Assembly (NCBI RefSeq): GCF_002386345.1
Contig: NZ_CP023507.1
Span: forward strand, 806,001-870,000
Reading direction: 5' to 3'
Length of the DNA stretch: 64,000 nucleotides
Source of the DNA: Streptococcus oralis
GTDB lineage: Bacteria; Bacillota; Bacilli; Lactobacillales; Streptococcaceae
Part shown: one piece after another, positions 34,628-45,085 of the stretch
How positions within the stretch are numbered: position 1 is the first letter of the stretch
Layout of the letters: every line of letters starts with the position of its first letter
Notes under the pieces: model-generated
Told to the model about the DNA's origin: nothing
The model's database searches: none
The model's input: only the letters and a program-made list of their open reading frames with translations
Translations under genes and position numbers: made by a program

Positions 34628-35743
34628 TTAATCTCCAATAATATTTTTTAAGGTTTGTGCGAGTTGTTTCAGTTCTTCTTCGGTATTAAGAGGAGAGAGA
34701 CTGATACGGACAGATTCTTTCAAACGAGGCGAATCGGGCCCATAAAAAGCTTCAAGCACATGACTGGTTTGCACAATACCAGCAGTACAAGCCGAACCGG
34801 TAGAAATTGAAATTCCTTCAAGATCTAACCGTAGTAAGAGCAAATCATTTTTTTGACCAGGAAAGCCAATGTTGACAACATAAGGTAGTTGGTGGTTGCT
34901 TTCATTGAGATAGTAGTCTAAATCAGCAATTTCTTCTAAAAAAGTAGCTTTGAGTGCGCTTAGTTTTTGGTAATGCTCAACTTGGTCATTTAAATCCTCT
35001 TTGAGAGCAACGACCATACCTACAATAGCAGCGAGATTTTCTGTTCCAGCCCGTTTCTTTAGTTCTTGGTCTCCACCGTGAAGGTAGGAATCAAAGTCCG
35101 CGGAAGAGGCATAAAGAAAGCCAACTCCTTTTGGCCCATGGAATTTGTGGGCAGAAGCACTGAGGAAATCAATTCCTAACTCCTCTGGATGGATAGGAAT
35201 TTTCCCAATAGCTTGAACAGCATCTACATGATATGCAGAAGGATGATCTTTTAAAATACGTCCAATCTCAGCGATAGGTAAGAGACTTCCTGTTTCATTA
35301 TTAGCATACATGGTGGAAACGAGAATGGTATCGTCACGTAAGGCTTCTTGAATTTGCTGAGCAGTTATTTCTTGATTTACTGGTTGGATGATGGTCGCTT
35401 CAAAACCAAAATGTTGAACCAGATAATCGATAGTTTCAAGCACAGAATGGTGTTCAATAGCTGTCGTGATGATATGTTTTCCACGATTTTGATGACGGAG
35501 ACAATAGCCAATAATGGCTGTATTGTTACTTTCTGTACCACCAGACGTAAAAAAGATATGTTGAGGTTTGGTTCCTAGTAAGTGAGCTAAGTCTTGACGA
35601 GCCTCTCGCAAGAGTTTGCCAGCCTGCCGACCATGGCCATGAATACTAGAAGGATTACCATGAGTTTCTTGCATGACCTTGGTCATTTCAGAAATAGCTA
35701 CTGCTGACATAGGAGTCGTAGCAGCATTGTCCAAATAAATCAA
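34628..35743 (-). CDS. Cysteine desulfurase (NifS/IscS family)
   Basis: This 371-residue PLP enzyme begins MIYLDNAATTPMS. It has HGNPSSIHGHGR, the PLP-lysine in SASAHKFHGPKG (about residue 200) and the catalytic cysteine in STGSACTAG (about residue 320). It moves sulfur from cysteine onto itself and passes it to acceptors such as tRNA-thiolation enzymes. No IscU-type scaffold gene is near, so tRNA modification is more likely than Fe-S assembly. It starts 9 nt after prs. Confidence 0.92.
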   Translation of the reverse strand: MIYLDNAATTPMSAVAISEMTKVMQETHGNPSSIHGHGRQAGKLLREARQDLAHLLGTKPQHIFFTSGGTESNNTAIIGYCLRHQNRGKHIITTAIEHHSVLETIDYLVQHFGFEATIIQPVNQEITAQQIQEALRDDTILVSTMYANNETGSLLPIAEIGRILKDHPSAYHVDAVQAIGKIPIHPEELGIDFLSASAHKFHGPKGVGFLYASSADFDSYLHGGDQELKKRAGTENLAAIVGMVVALKEDLNDQVEHYQKLSALKATFLEEIADLDYYLNESNHQLPYVVNIGFPGQKNDLLLLRLDLEGISISTGSACTAGIVQTSHVLEAFYGPDSPRLKESVRISLSPLNTEEELKQLAQTLKNIIGD

Positions 35744-35752
35744 ATAATCACC

Positions 35753-36712
35753 TTATTTCTTTTTGTTGTAAGCAAAGAGTGGGCTGACTGGTTTTCTTTC
35801 GTGAATGCGGACGATAGCATCACCAATTAATTCGCTAGCAGTAATGTAACATACATTTTCTGGAGTTCTTTCTTTGGTTGCTACAGAGTCCGTTACAAGG
35901 ATTTCTTTAATGTTAGTTGCGTCTAGAAGGTCTGCTGCACCTTCAACAAATAAACCGTGACTAGATACCGCATAGATTTCAGTTGCCCCTTCGCGTTCAA
36001 CGATTTTTGCTGCTTCAGAGAAAGTACGACCAGTATTTAGGATGTCGTCAATCAAGATAGCTTTCTTGCCTTCAACATCCCCAATGATATAGCCTTCGTT
36101 ACGATCAGAATCGTCTTGGGCGTAGTCAATGATAGCGATAGGAGCATCAAGGTATTCAGCCAAACTACGAGCACGTTTAACACCAGAGTTCTTTGGACTA
36201 ACAACAACAACATCAGAGCCAAGAAGTCCTTTATCACAGTAGTGCTTAGCAAATAGAGGAACAGTATAAAGATTATCTACAGGAATATCAAAGAAACCTT
36301 GGACTTGAACAGCGTGGAGGTCCAGCGTTAGAACACGGCTTACACCAGCTTTGACAAGCATATTGGCAACCAGTTTCGAAGTGAGGGGTTCACGAGAAGA
36401 AGCGATACGATCCTGACGCGCATAACCAAAGTAAGGAAGGACAACGTTGATACTATGAGCACTTGCACGTACACAAGCATCAACCATGATCAACAACTCC
36501 ATCAAGTGGTTGCTAACAGGGTAGCTGGTTGACTGGATGATGTAGACATCGTAACCACGGACACTTTCTTCAATGTTGACCTGGATTTCGCCGTCAGAAA
36601 ATTGTCGAGAGGATAACTTCCCGAGAGGTACACCAACTGTATCCGCAATCTTTTGAGCGATTTCATGGTTAGAGTTTAGGGTGAAAAGTTTCATGTTGTT
36701 TCTATCTGACAT
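35753..36712 (-). CDS. prs: Ribose-phosphate pyrophosphokinase
   Basis: This 319-residue PRPP synthetase makes PRPP from ribose-5-phosphate and ATP. It contains the [22 protein letters not shown]/Mg block and the PRPP loop region [16 protein letters not shown]. The loop reads DDILNTGRT rather than the usual DDMIDTAGT, as in the second prs paralogue of streptococci, by recall. The start at 36712 ([10 protein letters not shown]) follows AGAGGA; a longer frame to 36769 has no support. First gene of a four-gene operon. Confidence 0.93.
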   Translation of the reverse strand: MSDRNNMKLFTLNSNHEIAQKIADTVGVPLGKLSSRQFSDGEIQVNIEESVRGYDVYIIQSTSYPVSNHLMELLIMVDACVRASAHSINVVLPYFGYARQDRIASSREPLTSKLVANMLVKAGVSRVLTLDLHAVQVQGFFDIPVDNLYTVPLFAKHYCDKGLLGSDVVVVSPKNSGVKRARSLAEYLDAPIAIIDYAQDDSDRNEGYIIGDVEGKKAILIDDILNTGRTFSEAAKIVEREGATEIYAVSSHGLFVEGAADLLDATNIKEILVTDSVATKERTPENVCYITASELIGDAIVRIHERKPVSPLFAYNKKK

Positions 36713-36823
36713 TATAGACCGTCCTCTGTAAACTTTGCGAATCTCCTTTGAGAAAGTTCTGTTTTTCAAAGCAAGATTCTTTTATTTTTATCTTTTCTAT
36801 TCTACCAAAAAAAGGAGATTATT

Positions 36824-37393
36824 TCAGCTTTTTTTCATGCTTTTAATAAAACGAATTAATTTTGAAGGAGCTTTCTGATAAGTTATGTGATTTTCATCTA
36901 AAAATTTCCGAAAATCGGCTTTCCCTTTTTCATGGTCTGTGACTTCAAGCTCGAGTTCATAGTCCGTTTGGTCAAAGTAGTGACTTTCATCTAACGCCAT
37001 TAAGCCGATTTCTGTTTTCGTTTCATAACGAAGAGTCGAAAGGCAGCCTAAAACAAGCCAGTCATGACTTTCAATACCAATCTTAGCGAGCTTTTCTAGA
37101 ACGAGCCCTTGAGGTAGTTTTTGTTTTTCTAGGTACGATTCAGCTTCTGGAAGAGTTAGTTTCTGGTTGTATTCCATATTTCCTACAGTTTGAGGTACTT
37201 TTAAGGTCAATTCCGCCCAATCTGAAAAGGTGCGAATGCGCATGGCAACCTTCTTTTCACGCAATTGGAAATCTGGTGTGTCAATGTAGTAGTTTTTCTG
37301 AAAGACGGGTTGGATATGGGAAAACTGTTTTTTTAGATGATCATATTCCTCTTTTTTCAGAAGTGTTTTCAATTCTATTTCTAAATGTTTCAT
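36824..37393 (-). CDS. CYTH-domain protein
   Basis: This 189-residue protein has the N-terminal ExExK signature in MKHLEIELKTLL and the alternating charged residues (MRIRTFSDWAELTLKVP, YELELEVTDHEKG) of the CYTH/triphosphate-tunnel fold. Bacterial relatives hydrolyse inorganic triphosphate or bind ppGpp-like nucleotides; the substrate here is not known. It is divergent from relQ with only 128 nt between their starts. That pairing is conserved in streptococci by recall. Confidence 0.88.
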   Translation of the reverse strand: MKHLEIELKTLLKKEEYDHLKKQFSHIQPVFQKNYYIDTPDFQLREKKVAMRIRTFSDWAELTLKVPQTVGNMEYNQKLTLPEAESYLEKQKLPQGLVLEKLAKIGIESHDWLVLGCLSTLRYETKTEIGLMALDESHYFDQTDYELELEVTDHEKGKADFRKFLDENHITYQKAPSKLIRFIKSMKKS

Positions 37394-37432
37394 TTTTTCA
37401 ACCTTTTCTATATCTTTGAAAGCGATTTATGG

Positions 37433-37438
37433 TATAAT
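37433..37438 (+). promoter_or_regulatory. -10 box of the relQ-nadK-rlu transcript
   Basis: GGTATAATGG contains a perfect TATAAT. The leader to the relQ start at 37522 would be about 77 nt. Confidence 0.55.
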
Positions 37439-37521
37439 GGACAATGTATTTATTGTATACGAATGTACTGAAAAAATCAAAGATTTTCGACAGAGCAATC
37501 AAACATTACAAGGGAGAAAGT

Positions 37522-38193
37522 ATGACCATAGAATGGGAAGAATTTTTAGATCCTTACATTCAGGCTGTTGGTGAATTGAAGATTAAACTTCGGGGAATTC
37601 GCAAACAGTATCGTAAGCAAAACAAGCATTCTCCGATTGAGTTTGTAACGGGTCGGGTAAAACCGATTGAAAGTATCAAAGAAAAGATGGCTCGTCGAGG
37701 AATTAACTATGCAAGTCTAGAACATGATCTGCAAGACATTGCTGGTTTACGTGTCATGGTTCAGTTTGTTGATGACGTTAAAGAGGTAGTTGAGATTCTA
37801 CGTAAACGCCAAGATATGAGAGTCGTTCAGGAACGAGACTATATCACTCATCGTAAGGCTTCGGGCTATCGTTCTTATCACGTGGTTGTTGAGTACACAG
37901 TTGATACGATCAACGGGGCTAAGACGATTTTGGCGGAAATTCAAATACGGACTTTAGCCATGAATTTCTGGGCTACGATTGAACACTCGCTCAATTATAA
38001 ATATCAGGGAGATTTTCCAGAAGAAATCAGGAAAAGACTGGAAATCACAGCGAAAATAGCCTATCAACTGGATGAAGAAATGGGTAAGATTCGTGATGAT
38101 ATCCAGGAAGCGCAGGCTCTCTTTGATCCATTGAGCAGAAAACTAAACGATGGTGTAGGAAATAGTGACGATACAGATGAAGAATACAGGTAA
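37522..38193 (+). CDS. relQ: Small alarmone synthetase RelQ (GTP pyrophosphokinase)
   Basis: This 223-residue protein contains only the RelA/SpoT synthetase domain and makes (p)ppGpp from ATP and GTP/GDP. Visible motifs are [34 protein letters not shown] and [23 protein letters not shown]. No hydrolase, TGS or ACT domain. The start at 37522 (MTIEWEEF) follows AAGGGAG; an ATG at 37444 in the same frame would begin 5 nt after the -10 box and add an unlikely extension. It overlaps nadK by 17 nt. Confidence 0.94.
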   Translation: MTIEWEEFLDPYIQAVGELKIKLRGIRKQYRKQNKHSPIEFVTGRVKPIESIKEKMARRGINYASLEHDLQDIAGLRVMVQFVDDVKEVVEILRKRQDMRVVQERDYITHRKASGYRSYHVVVEYTVDTINGAKTILAEIQIRTLAMNFWATIEHSLNYKYQGDFPEEIRKRLEITAKIAYQLDEEMGKIRDDIQEAQALFDPLSRKLNDGVGNSDDTDEEYR

Positions 38194-38995
38194 ACGAGTT
38201 GACCTCATAGCAAATAGAAAGCCACAAAGTCAGAAGGTTTTGCATGAGCTGAGGGATAAACTCAAGAAACAACATTTTATACTGAACGATACCAATCCCG
38301 ATATCGTCATTTCCATTGGTGGCGATGGAATGCTTTTGTCTGCCTTTCACAAGTATGAGAATCAGTTAGACAAGGTTCGATTTGTAGGTGTTCATACAGG
38401 GCATTTAGGATTTTACACAGATTATCGTGATTTTGAGCTGGATCAATTGGTGACCAATCTTTTACTAGATACTGGTGCCAAAGTTTCTTATCCGGTCTTG
38501 AATGTTAAGGTAACGCTTGAAAATGGAGAGGTGAAAATCTTCCGTGCTTTAAATGAAGCGAGCATCCGTCGATCAGACCGCACCATGGTTGCGGATATCA
38601 TCATTAACCATGTTCCGTTCGAGAGATTTCGTGGAGATGGAGTGACTGTTTCAACGCCGACGGGAAGTACTGCCTACAACAAGTCCTTGGGTGGAGCTGT
38701 CTTGCATCCGACCATTGAAGCCTTGCAGTTGACGGAGATAGCGAGTCTTAACAATCGAGTCTATCGCACTTTGGGATCATCAATCATCATTCCAAAAAAA
38801 GATAAGATTGAACTCTTACCGACACGCAATGATTACCATACGATATCAGTCGATAACAGTGTCTATTCCTTCCGTAATATCGAACGGATTGAGTATCAAA
38901 TCGACCATCACAAGATTCACTTCGTAGCGACTCCAAGCCACACTAGTTTCTGGAATCGTGTTAAAGATGCCTTCATCGGCGAGGTGGATGAATGA
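38177..38995 (+). CDS. nadK: NAD kinase
   Basis: This 272-residue enzyme phosphorylates NAD+ to NADP+ and links with the NADPH makers in this window. It has the [13 protein letters not shown] motif (the GGDGT-type active site), NEASIRR and [15 protein letters not shown]. Start is ATG 38177 ([15 protein letters not shown]) within the end of relQ; a GTG at 38165 is less likely. It overlaps the pseudouridine synthase start by 4 nt (ATGA). Confidence 0.95.
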   Translation: MKNTGKRVDLIANRKPQSQKVLHELRDKLKKQHFILNDTNPDIVISIGGDGMLLSAFHKYENQLDKVRFVGVHTGHLGFYTDYRDFELDQLVTNLLLDTGAKVSYPVLNVKVTLENGEVKIFRALNEASIRRSDRTMVADIIINHVPFERFRGDGVTVSTPTGSTAYNKSLGGAVLHPTIEALQLTEIASLNNRVYRTLGSSIIIPKKDKIELLPTRNDYHTISVDNSVYSFRNIERIEYQIDHHKIHFVATPSHTSFWNRVKDAFIGEVDE

Positions 38996-39888
38996 GGTTC
39001 GAATTTATCGCAGATGAGCACGTCAAAGTCAAAACCTTCCTAAAGAAACACGAGGTTTCCAAGGGACTTTTGGCTAAGATTAAGTTTCGAGGCGGGGCTA
39101 TTCTGGTTAATGGCCAAGCTCAAAATGCGACTTATCTCTTAGATATTGGAGATAGAGTAACTATTGACATTCCTGCAGAGGAAGGGTTTGAGAGCCTTGA
39201 AGCAATTGATCGATCACTCGATATCTTGTATGAAGATGATCATTTTCTGGTTTTGAATAAGCCTTATGGAGTAGCTTCCATCCCCAGTGTCAATCATTCC
39301 AATACCATTGCTAATTTTATCAAGGGATATTATGTAAAGCAAAACTATGAAAACCAGCAGGTTCATATCGTTACTAGGCTTGATAGAGATACTTCTGGTT
39401 TGATGCTCTTTGCCAAACACGGCTACGCTCATGCACGTTTAGACAAGCAACTACAACGAAAGTTTATCGAAAAAAGATATTTTGCACTTGTTAAAGGAGA
39501 TGGTGTCTTGGAGCCAGAGGGGGAGATTATTGCCCCGATTGCGCGTGATGAAGATTCTATTATCACGAGACGGGTTGCCAAAGGTGGGAAATACGCTCAT
39601 ACGTCTTACAAAGTTGTAGCGTCTTATGGAGATGTTCACTTGGTCGATATTCAACTGCATACTGGACGAACTCATCAGATCCGAGTACATTTCTCTCATA
39701 TTGGTTTCCCCTTGTTGGGAGATGATCTCTATGGTGGCAGCCTAGACGACGGCATTCAACGACAGGCCTTGCATTGCCATTTCTTATCATTTTATCATCC
39801 CTTCTTGGAGCGTCAGCTAGAGCTCGAAAGCCCCTTGCCAGATGATTTTAACAATCTTATTACTCAGTTATCAACTAATACTCTTTAA
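38992..39888 (+). CDS. RluD-family pseudouridine synthase
   Basis: This 298-residue protein has an N-terminal S4-like region ([27 protein letters not shown]) and the catalytic block [19 protein letters not shown] with the active-site Asp, then [18 protein letters not shown]. Members isomerise uridines in 23S rRNA or tRNA; the target site of this one is not defined by sequence. Third gene in the relQ-nadK cluster, overlapping nadK by 4 nt. Confidence 0.93.
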   Translation: MRFEFIADEHVKVKTFLKKHEVSKGLLAKIKFRGGAILVNGQAQNATYLLDIGDRVTIDIPAEEGFESLEAIDRSLDILYEDDHFLVLNKPYGVASIPSVNHSNTIANFIKGYYVKQNYENQQVHIVTRLDRDTSGLMLFAKHGYAHARLDKQLQRKFIEKRYFALVKGDGVLEPEGEIIAPIARDEDSIITRRVAKGGKYAHTSYKVVASYGDVHLVDIQLHTGRTHQIRVHFSHIGFPLLGDDLYGGSLDDGIQRQALHCHFLSFYHPFLERQLELESPLPDDFNNLITQLSTNTL

Positions 39889-39931
39889 AATCTATTTTGA
39901 GTATAATTAATTTTATTAAAGGAGAAAACTC

Positions 39932-40906
39932 ATGGAAGTTTTTGAAAGTCTCAAAGCCAACCTGGTTGGTAAAAATGTACGCATCGTTCTCCCTGAAGGG
40001 AAAGAACCTCGTATCCTTCAAGCGACAAAACGTTTGGTTAAAGAAACAGATGTCATCCCAGTATTGCTTGGTAAACCTGAAAAAATTAAAATTTATCTTG
40101 AAATCGAAGGGATCATGGATGGTTATGAAGTAATTGATCCCCAACACTATCCTCAATTTGATGAAATGGTTGCTGCCTTAGTAGAGCGTCGTAAGGGCAA
40201 AATGACTGAAGAAGAAGCGCGTAAAGTTTTGGTTGAAGACGTCAACTACTTTGGTGTGATGCTAGTCTACTTGGGCTTGGTTGACGGTATGGTATCTGGT
40301 GCGATTCACTCAACTGCTTCAACAGTTCGTCCAGCCCTTCAAATCATTAAAACTCGTCCTAATGTTACTCGTACTTCAGGTGCCTTCTTGATGACTCGTG
40401 GTTCAGAACGTTATCTTTTCGGAGACTGTGCGATCAACATTAATCCTGATGCTGATGACTTAGCTGAAATTGCTATCAACTCGGCTATTACAGCTAAAAT
40501 GTTTGGTATCGAACCCAAAATTGCTATGTTGAGCTATTCAAGTAAAGGTTCTGGTTTTGGTGAGAACGTTGATAAGGTAGTAGCAGCTACACAACTTGCG
40601 CACGAACTACGTCCAGATCTTGAAATAGATGGGGAATTGCAATTTGATGCGGCCTTCCACCCTGAAACGGCAGCTTTGAAAGCTCCAGGAAGTAAAGTAG
40701 CTGGACAAGCAACTGTATTCATCTTCCCAAGTATAGAAGCTGGAAATATCGGTTACAAGATTGCAGAACGTCTCGGTGGTTTCTCGGCTGTAGGTCCTGT
40801 TTTACAAGGTTTGAATAAGCCAGTTAATGACCTTTCACGTGGATGTAGCTCAGATGATGTATATAATCTTACACTAATTACTGCAGCTCAAGCGGTTCAT
40901 CAATAA
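39932..40906 (+). CDS. pta: Phosphate acetyltransferase
   Basis: This 324-residue enzyme interconverts acetyl-CoA and acetyl phosphate, giving ATP through acetate kinase. It begins MEVFESLKANLVGKNVRIVL and includes SGAIHSTASTVRPALQIIK, LSYSSKGSGFG and the C-terminal GPVLQGLNKPVNDLSRG block. The short Pta form without an N-terminal regulatory domain is usual in Firmicutes. AAAGGAG precedes the start. Acetyl phosphate can also phosphorylate response regulators. Followed by a terminator. Confidence 0.96.
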   Translation: MEVFESLKANLVGKNVRIVLPEGKEPRILQATKRLVKETDVIPVLLGKPEKIKIYLEIEGIMDGYEVIDPQHYPQFDEMVAALVERRKGKMTEEEARKVLVEDVNYFGVMLVYLGLVDGMVSGAIHSTASTVRPALQIIKTRPNVTRTSGAFLMTRGSERYLFGDCAININPDADDLAEIAINSAITAKMFGIEPKIAMLSYSSKGSGFGENVDKVVAATQLAHELRPDLEIDGELQFDAAFHPETAALKAPGSKVAGQATVFIFPSIEAGNIGYKIAERLGGFSAVGPVLQGLNKPVNDLSRGCSSDDVYNLTLITAAQAVHQ

Positions 40907-40910
40907 GAAA

Positions 40911-40942
40911 TAGGCCTCTTTCCTTTAGGAAGAGGCTTTTTA
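40911..40942 (+). terminator. Terminator of pta
   Basis: GCCTCTTTCC and GGAAGAGGC (with one bulged T) form a stem around TTTA, followed by TTTTT. Confidence 0.82.
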
Positions 40943-40953
40943 GCGCTAAGAAA

Positions 40954-40982
40954 AGGACAGTTAGAAGCTTCTATGTTATACT
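40954..40982 (+). promoter_or_regulatory. Promoter of mutY, possibly leaderless
   Basis: AGGACA (40954-40959), 17-nt spacer, TGTTATACT extended -10 (TATACT at 40977-40982). Six bases separate the -10 from ATG 40989. Confidence 0.5.
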
Positions 40983-40988
40983 AGATAT

Positions 40989-42167
40989 ATGTTAGATTTG
41001 AAAGAATACGGTGTTGACATGTGGCCAGAGGAGAAGATTTCCTCTTTCCGTGAGAAACTCCTCAACTGGTACGATGAAAACAAACGGGATTTACCCTGGC
41101 GAAGAAGTAAAAATCCTTATCACATCTGGGTTTCTGAAATCATGCTGCAGCAGACTAGGGTAGATACGGTTATTCCCTACTATGAACGATTCTTGGACTG
41201 GTTTCCAACTGTTGAAAGTCTGGCGAATGCCCCTGAAGAGCGTCTGCTGAAGGCTTGGGAAGGTTTGGGTTATTATTCTCGAGTGCGCAATATGCAGGCT
41301 GCAGCTCAGCAGATTATGACTGACTTTGGGGGGCAATTTCCAAATACCTATGAAGGAATATCTTGCCTGAAAGGGATTGGCCCTTACACTGCGGGAGCTA
41401 TTTCCAGTATCGCTTTTAATTTGCCTGAGCCAGCGGTCGATGGCAATGTCATGCGAGTTTTGGCACGCTTGTTTGAGGTTAATCATGATATCGGAGTTCC
41501 CAGCAATCGAAAGATTTTCCAAGCTATGATGGAAATCTTGATTGACCCGAAACGACCAGGTGATTTTAACCAAGCTCTGATGGATTTAGGTTCTGACATA
41601 GAGGCTCCAGTTAATCCTCGACCTGAAGAAAGCCCTATTAGAGACTTTAGCGCAGCCTATCAGAAGGGAACCATGGATCGATATCCGATTAAAGAACCTA
41701 AGAAAAAACCTCTTCCAATTTATCTCAAGGCTTTGGTTGTGCGCAATGATAGAGGTCAATATTTACTAGAGAAAAATGAAAGCGAAAAACTGCTAGCTGG
41801 ATTTTGGCATTTCCCCTTGATTGAAGTCGAAGAATTTTCTAGAGAAGATGATCAGTTAGATCTTTTTTCTCAAGTCAAAGAGGTAAGCAGTGCATTTGGA
41901 CCAAGCCCCCAAGAAAGTTTTGAGCAGGATTATGATTTAGAAGTGAATTGGTCCCAGCAAGTATTTGACCAGGTAAAGCATGTATTTAGTCATCGGAAAT
42001 GGCATATTCAAATCCTATCAGGTCAGGTGACAGGATTAAAACAGTTCTCCGACAGAGAAATTCGCTGGCTATCCCCTAAAGAGTTTGCTGACTACCCCCT
42101 CGCTAAACCTCAACAAAAGATTTGGCAGGCTTATAAAACAGTTCTTGGAGATGGGGACTGGGATTAG
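40989..42167 (+). CDS. mutY: A/G-specific adenine glycosylase MutY lacking the Fe-S cysteines
   Basis: This 392-residue enzyme removes adenine mispaired with 8-oxoG. The N-terminal glycosylase domain has VSEIMLQQTRVDTVIPYY, the helix-hairpin-helix LKGIGPYTAGAISSIAF and the catalytic Asp in AVDGNVMRVLARLF. After FNQALMDLG, where most MutY proteins carry four cysteines for a 4Fe-4S cluster, this one reads SDIEAPVNPRPEESPIRDF with no cysteine. The C-terminal part (about 240-385) is the NUDIX-like 8-oxoG recognition domain. An ATG at 41019 is an alternative start. Neither start has a good ribosome site, and 40989 lies 6 nt after a -10 box. Confidence 0.93.
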   Translation: MLDLKEYGVDMWPEEKISSFREKLLNWYDENKRDLPWRRSKNPYHIWVSEIMLQQTRVDTVIPYYERFLDWFPTVESLANAPEERLLKAWEGLGYYSRVRNMQAAAQQIMTDFGGQFPNTYEGISCLKGIGPYTAGAISSIAFNLPEPAVDGNVMRVLARLFEVNHDIGVPSNRKIFQAMMEILIDPKRPGDFNQALMDLGSDIEAPVNPRPEESPIRDFSAAYQKGTMDRYPIKEPKKKPLPIYLKALVVRNDRGQYLLEKNESEKLLAGFWHFPLIEVEEFSREDDQLDLFSQVKEVSSAFGPSPQESFEQDYDLEVNWSQQVFDQVKHVFSHRKWHIQILSGQVTGLKQFSDREIRWLSPKEFADYPLAKPQQKIWQAYKTVLGDGDWD

Positions 42168-42193
42168 CCATTTGTGTCTTCTTTCCATTTTTT

Positions 42194-42202
42194 TGTTATA
42201 AT
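42194..42202 (+). promoter_or_regulatory. Extended -10 promoter of vicRKX
   Basis: TTGTTATAAT contains a TGn extension and a perfect TATAAT (42197-42202), 22 nt before the vicR ATG. Confidence 0.6.
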
Positions 42203-42224
42203 AGAAAAAGAAAAAGGTGATCTT

Positions 42225-42932
42225 ATGAAAAAAATATTAATTGTAGATGATGAGAAACCAATCTCAGATATTATTAAGTTTAATATGGCCAAGGAAGGTT
42301 ATGAAGTTGTAACAGCCTTCAATGGTCGTGAGGCAATCGAGCTATTTGAAGCTGAGCAACCAGATATTATTATCCTCGACTTAATGCTACCTGAAATTGA
42401 TGGTTTAGAAGTTGCTAAAGCTATTCGTAAGACTAGTAGCGTGCCGATTATCATGCTATCAGCTAAGGATAGCGAGTTTGACAAGGTTATTGGTTTAGAG
42501 TTAGGTGCAGACGATTATGTTACAAAACCTTTCTCAAACCGTGAATTGCAGGCTCGTGTCAAGGCCCTGCTTCGTCGTACAGACCTAGTTTCTGTGGATA
42601 GCCAAGAGTCTGATGAGAAGAAGACGCAACCTTTACAAATTGGTGATTTGGAAATCGTTCCAGATGCTTACGTGGCGAAGAAATATGGTGAGGAATTAGA
42701 TTTGACCCACCGTGAGTTTGAACTCTTGTATCACTTGGCGTCTCATATTGGTCAAGTGATTACGCGTGAACACTTGCTTGAGACTGTATGGGGTTATGAC
42801 TATTTTGGTGATGTTCGTACAGTGGACGTGACCATTAGACGCTTACGTGAGAAAATCGAAGATACTCCAAGTCGTCCAGAGTACATTCTCACACGTCGTG
42901 GTGTTGGATACTATATGAGAAATAATGATTGA
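42225..42932 (+). CDS. vicR: Response regulator VicR (WalR)
   Basis: This 235-residue OmpR/PhoB-type regulator has a receiver domain with DDE at 8-10, phospho-acceptor Asp52 in [12 protein letters not shown] and the switch Lys in DDYVTKPFS; its winged helix (about 135-232) contains [46 protein letters not shown]. It controls cell-wall hydrolase genes and is essential in S. pneumoniae. ATG 42225 (MKKILIVDD) follows AAAGGTG; a longer frame to 42174 runs through the promoter. It overlaps vicK by 8 nt. Confidence 0.96.
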   Translation: MKKILIVDDEKPISDIIKFNMAKEGYEVVTAFNGREAIELFEAEQPDIIILDLMLPEIDGLEVAKAIRKTSSVPIIMLSAKDSEFDKVIGLELGADDYVTKPFSNRELQARVKALLRRTDLVSVDSQESDEKKTQPLQIGDLEIVPDAYVAKKYGEELDLTHREFELLYHLASHIGQVITREHLLETVWGYDYFGDVRTVDVTIRRLREKIEDTPSRPEYILTRRGVGYYMRNND

Positions 42933-44274
42933 AGATATTAGACAAACTATTCTGACCAGTGATTTTATCTTTATCCTGATTTTACTTGGCTTTATCCTGG
43001 TGGTGACCTTGCTGTTACTGGAAAATCGTCGGGATAATATCCGTCTGAAGGAGATAAATCAAAAGGTTAAGGACTTGATTGCAGGTGATTATTCTCAAGT
43101 TTTGGACTTGCAAGGAAGTACAGAAATCACCAATATCACCAATAATCTGAACGATTTGTCAGAAGTTATTCGTTTGACCCAAGAAAATCTGGAACAAGAG
43201 AGTAAACGATTGAACAGTATTCTTTCTTACATGACAGATGGCGTTCTTGCGACCAATCGTCGTGGCCAGATTACCATGATTAATGACATGGCCAAGAAAC
43301 AGCTCGGTGTGCAGAAAGAAGATGTTCTGAATAAAAGCATCCTCGAATTGCTTAAGATAGAAGATGAGTATGAGCTGCGTGACCTGATTACACAGATTCC
43401 TGAGTTGACGATTGACTCCCAGGATGTGAATGGTGAATATCTAAGCCTTCGTGTACGTTTTGCTCTGGTTCGCCGTGAGTCAGGTTTCATCTCTGGTTTG
43501 GTTGCCGTTTTACATGATACGACCGAACAGGAGAAGGAAGAGCGTGAGCGAAGACTCTTTGTTTCGAACGTGAGTCACGAGTTGCGAACTCCTTTGACCA
43601 GTGTTAAATCTTATCTTGAAGCCTTGGACGAGGGGGCCCTATATGATCCTGTTTCCCCTGATTTTATCAAGGTTTCACTCGATGAAACCAACCGTATGAT
43701 GCGGATGGTGACAGATCTTTTGCATCTCTCTCGTATTGATAATGCGACCACTCGGTTGGATGTGGAATTGATTAATTTTACTGCATTCATCACTTTTATT
43801 CTCAACCGCTTTGATAAGATGAGAAGTCAGGATGACGAGAAAAAATATGAGCTTGTCAGAGATTACCCTATTAATTCAGTTTGGATCGAGATTGATACCG
43901 ATAAGATGACTCAGGTGATTGATAATATTCTTAACAATGCCATCAAGTACTCACCAGATGGTGGCAAAATCACTGTCAGCATGAAAACTACTGATGACCA
44001 GATGATTTTATCTATTAAAGACCAAGGTCTAGGTATTCCAAAGCAAGATTTGCCAAAGATTTTTGACCGCTTCTACCGTGTGGATCGTGCAAGAAGCCGA
44101 GCTCAAGGTGGAACTGGTCTAGGTCTGGCTATAGCAAAAGAAATCATCAAACAACACAATGGCTTTATTTGGGCCAAAAGTGAATACGGTAAGGGATCAA
44201 CCTTTACCATCGTGCTCCCTTATGATAAGGATGCCGTAAAAGAAGAAATATGGGAGGACGAAATAGAAGATTAG
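42925..44274 (+). CDS. vicK: Sensor histidine kinase VicK (WalK)
   Basis: The product is 449 residues with a single membrane segment (about 12-31) and almost no extracellular part, as in other streptococcal WalK. HAMP-like (about 34-90), PAS (about 95-200), HisKA with the phospho-histidine in [13 protein letters not shown] (about 218) and HATPase with [18 protein letters not shown] and GGTGLGLAI follow. The lack of a sensor loop means the input is probably cytoplasmic or membrane-borne. Overlaps vicR by 8 nt and is 1 nt from vicX. Confidence 0.96.
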   Translation: MIEDIRQTILTSDFIFILILLGFILVVTLLLLENRRDNIRLKEINQKVKDLIAGDYSQVLDLQGSTEITNITNNLNDLSEVIRLTQENLEQESKRLNSILSYMTDGVLATNRRGQITMINDMAKKQLGVQKEDVLNKSILELLKIEDEYELRDLITQIPELTIDSQDVNGEYLSLRVRFALVRRESGFISGLVAVLHDTTEQEKEERERRLFVSNVSHELRTPLTSVKSYLEALDEGALYDPVSPDFIKVSLDETNRMMRMVTDLLHLSRIDNATTRLDVELINFTAFITFILNRFDKMRSQDDEKKYELVRDYPINSVWIEIDTDKMTQVIDNILNNAIKYSPDGGKITVSMKTTDDQMILSIKDQGLGIPKQDLPKIFDRFYRVDRARSRAQGGTGLGLAIAKEIIKQHNGFIWAKSEYGKGSTFTIVLPYDKDAVKEEIWEDEIED

Positions 44275-44275
44275 A

Positions 44276-45085
44276 ATGAGTGAAATAGGCTTTAAATACA
44301 GTATTTTAGCATCAGGTTCCAGTGGAAATTCTTTTTATCTGGAAACGCCAAAAAAGAAAATCCTAGTGGATGCAGGCTTGTCTGGTAAGAAAATTACAAG
44401 TCTGCTAGCTGAAATCAATCGCAAACCTGAAGATCTGGATGCGATTTTGATTACGCATGAGCATTCAGACCATATCCATGGGGTCGGTGTCTTGGCTCGT
44501 AAATATGGCATGGATCTTTACGCCAATGAAAAGACCTGGCAGGCTATGGAAAATAGTAAGTATCTTGGCAAGGTTGATTCCTCGCAAAAGCATATCTTTG
44601 AAATGGGCAAAACCAAAACCTTTGGCGATATCGACATTGAGAGTTTTGGGGTTAGCCATGATGCGGCAGCACCACAGTTTTACCGCTTTATGAAGGATGA
44701 CAAGAGTTTTGTCATGTTGACCGATACAGGTTATGTAAGTGACCGTATGGCTGGAATAGTCGAAAATGCTGACGGTTACCTCATCGAGTCCAACCACGAT
44801 GTAGAGATTTTGCGAGCAGGATCTTACGCTTGGCGTCTCAAACAGCGAATTCTATCGGATCTCGGTCATCTTTCTAACGAAGACGGTGCTGAGGCCATGA
44901 TTCGTACAATGGGAAATCGGACTAAGAAAATCTATCTTGGGCATTTATCCAAAGAGAACAATATCAAGGAGCTGGCTCATATGACTATGGTCAACCAGCT
45001 AGCCCAAGCGGATCTGGGAGTCGGAGTAGACTTTAAAGTTTATGATACCTCACCAGATACTGCAACACCATTGACAGATATATAA
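44276..45085 (+). CDS. vicX: MBL-fold protein VicX (WalJ/YycJ)
   Basis: This 269-residue metallo-beta-lactamase-fold protein has the metal motif THEHSDHIHGVG (HxHxDH) and later histidines in LGHLSKENN. It is conserved at the end of the wal/vic operon. Relatives have 5' exonuclease activity on DNA and link to mismatch repair; exact substrate here is not shown. Ends in a strong terminator. Confidence 0.93.
   Translation: MSEIGFKYSILASGSSGNSFYLETPKKKILVDAGLSGKKITSLLAEINRKPEDLDAILITHEHSDHIHGVGVLARKYGMDLYANEKTWQAMENSKYLGKVDSSQKHIFEMGKTKTFGDIDIESFGVSHDAAAPQFYRFMKDDKSFVMLTDTGYVSDRMAGIVENADGYLIESNHDVEILRAGSYAWRLKQRILSDLGHLSNEDGAEAMIRTMGNRTKKIYLGHLSKENNIKELAHMTMVNQLAQADLGVGVDFKVYDTSPDTATPLTDI

Noticed and set aside
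37444..37521. Upstream in-frame ATG for relQ that would be leaderless like the four reported genes
   Set aside because: Spacing to the -10 is 5 nt, the extension is not typical of RelQ, and a much better ribosome site serves 37522.
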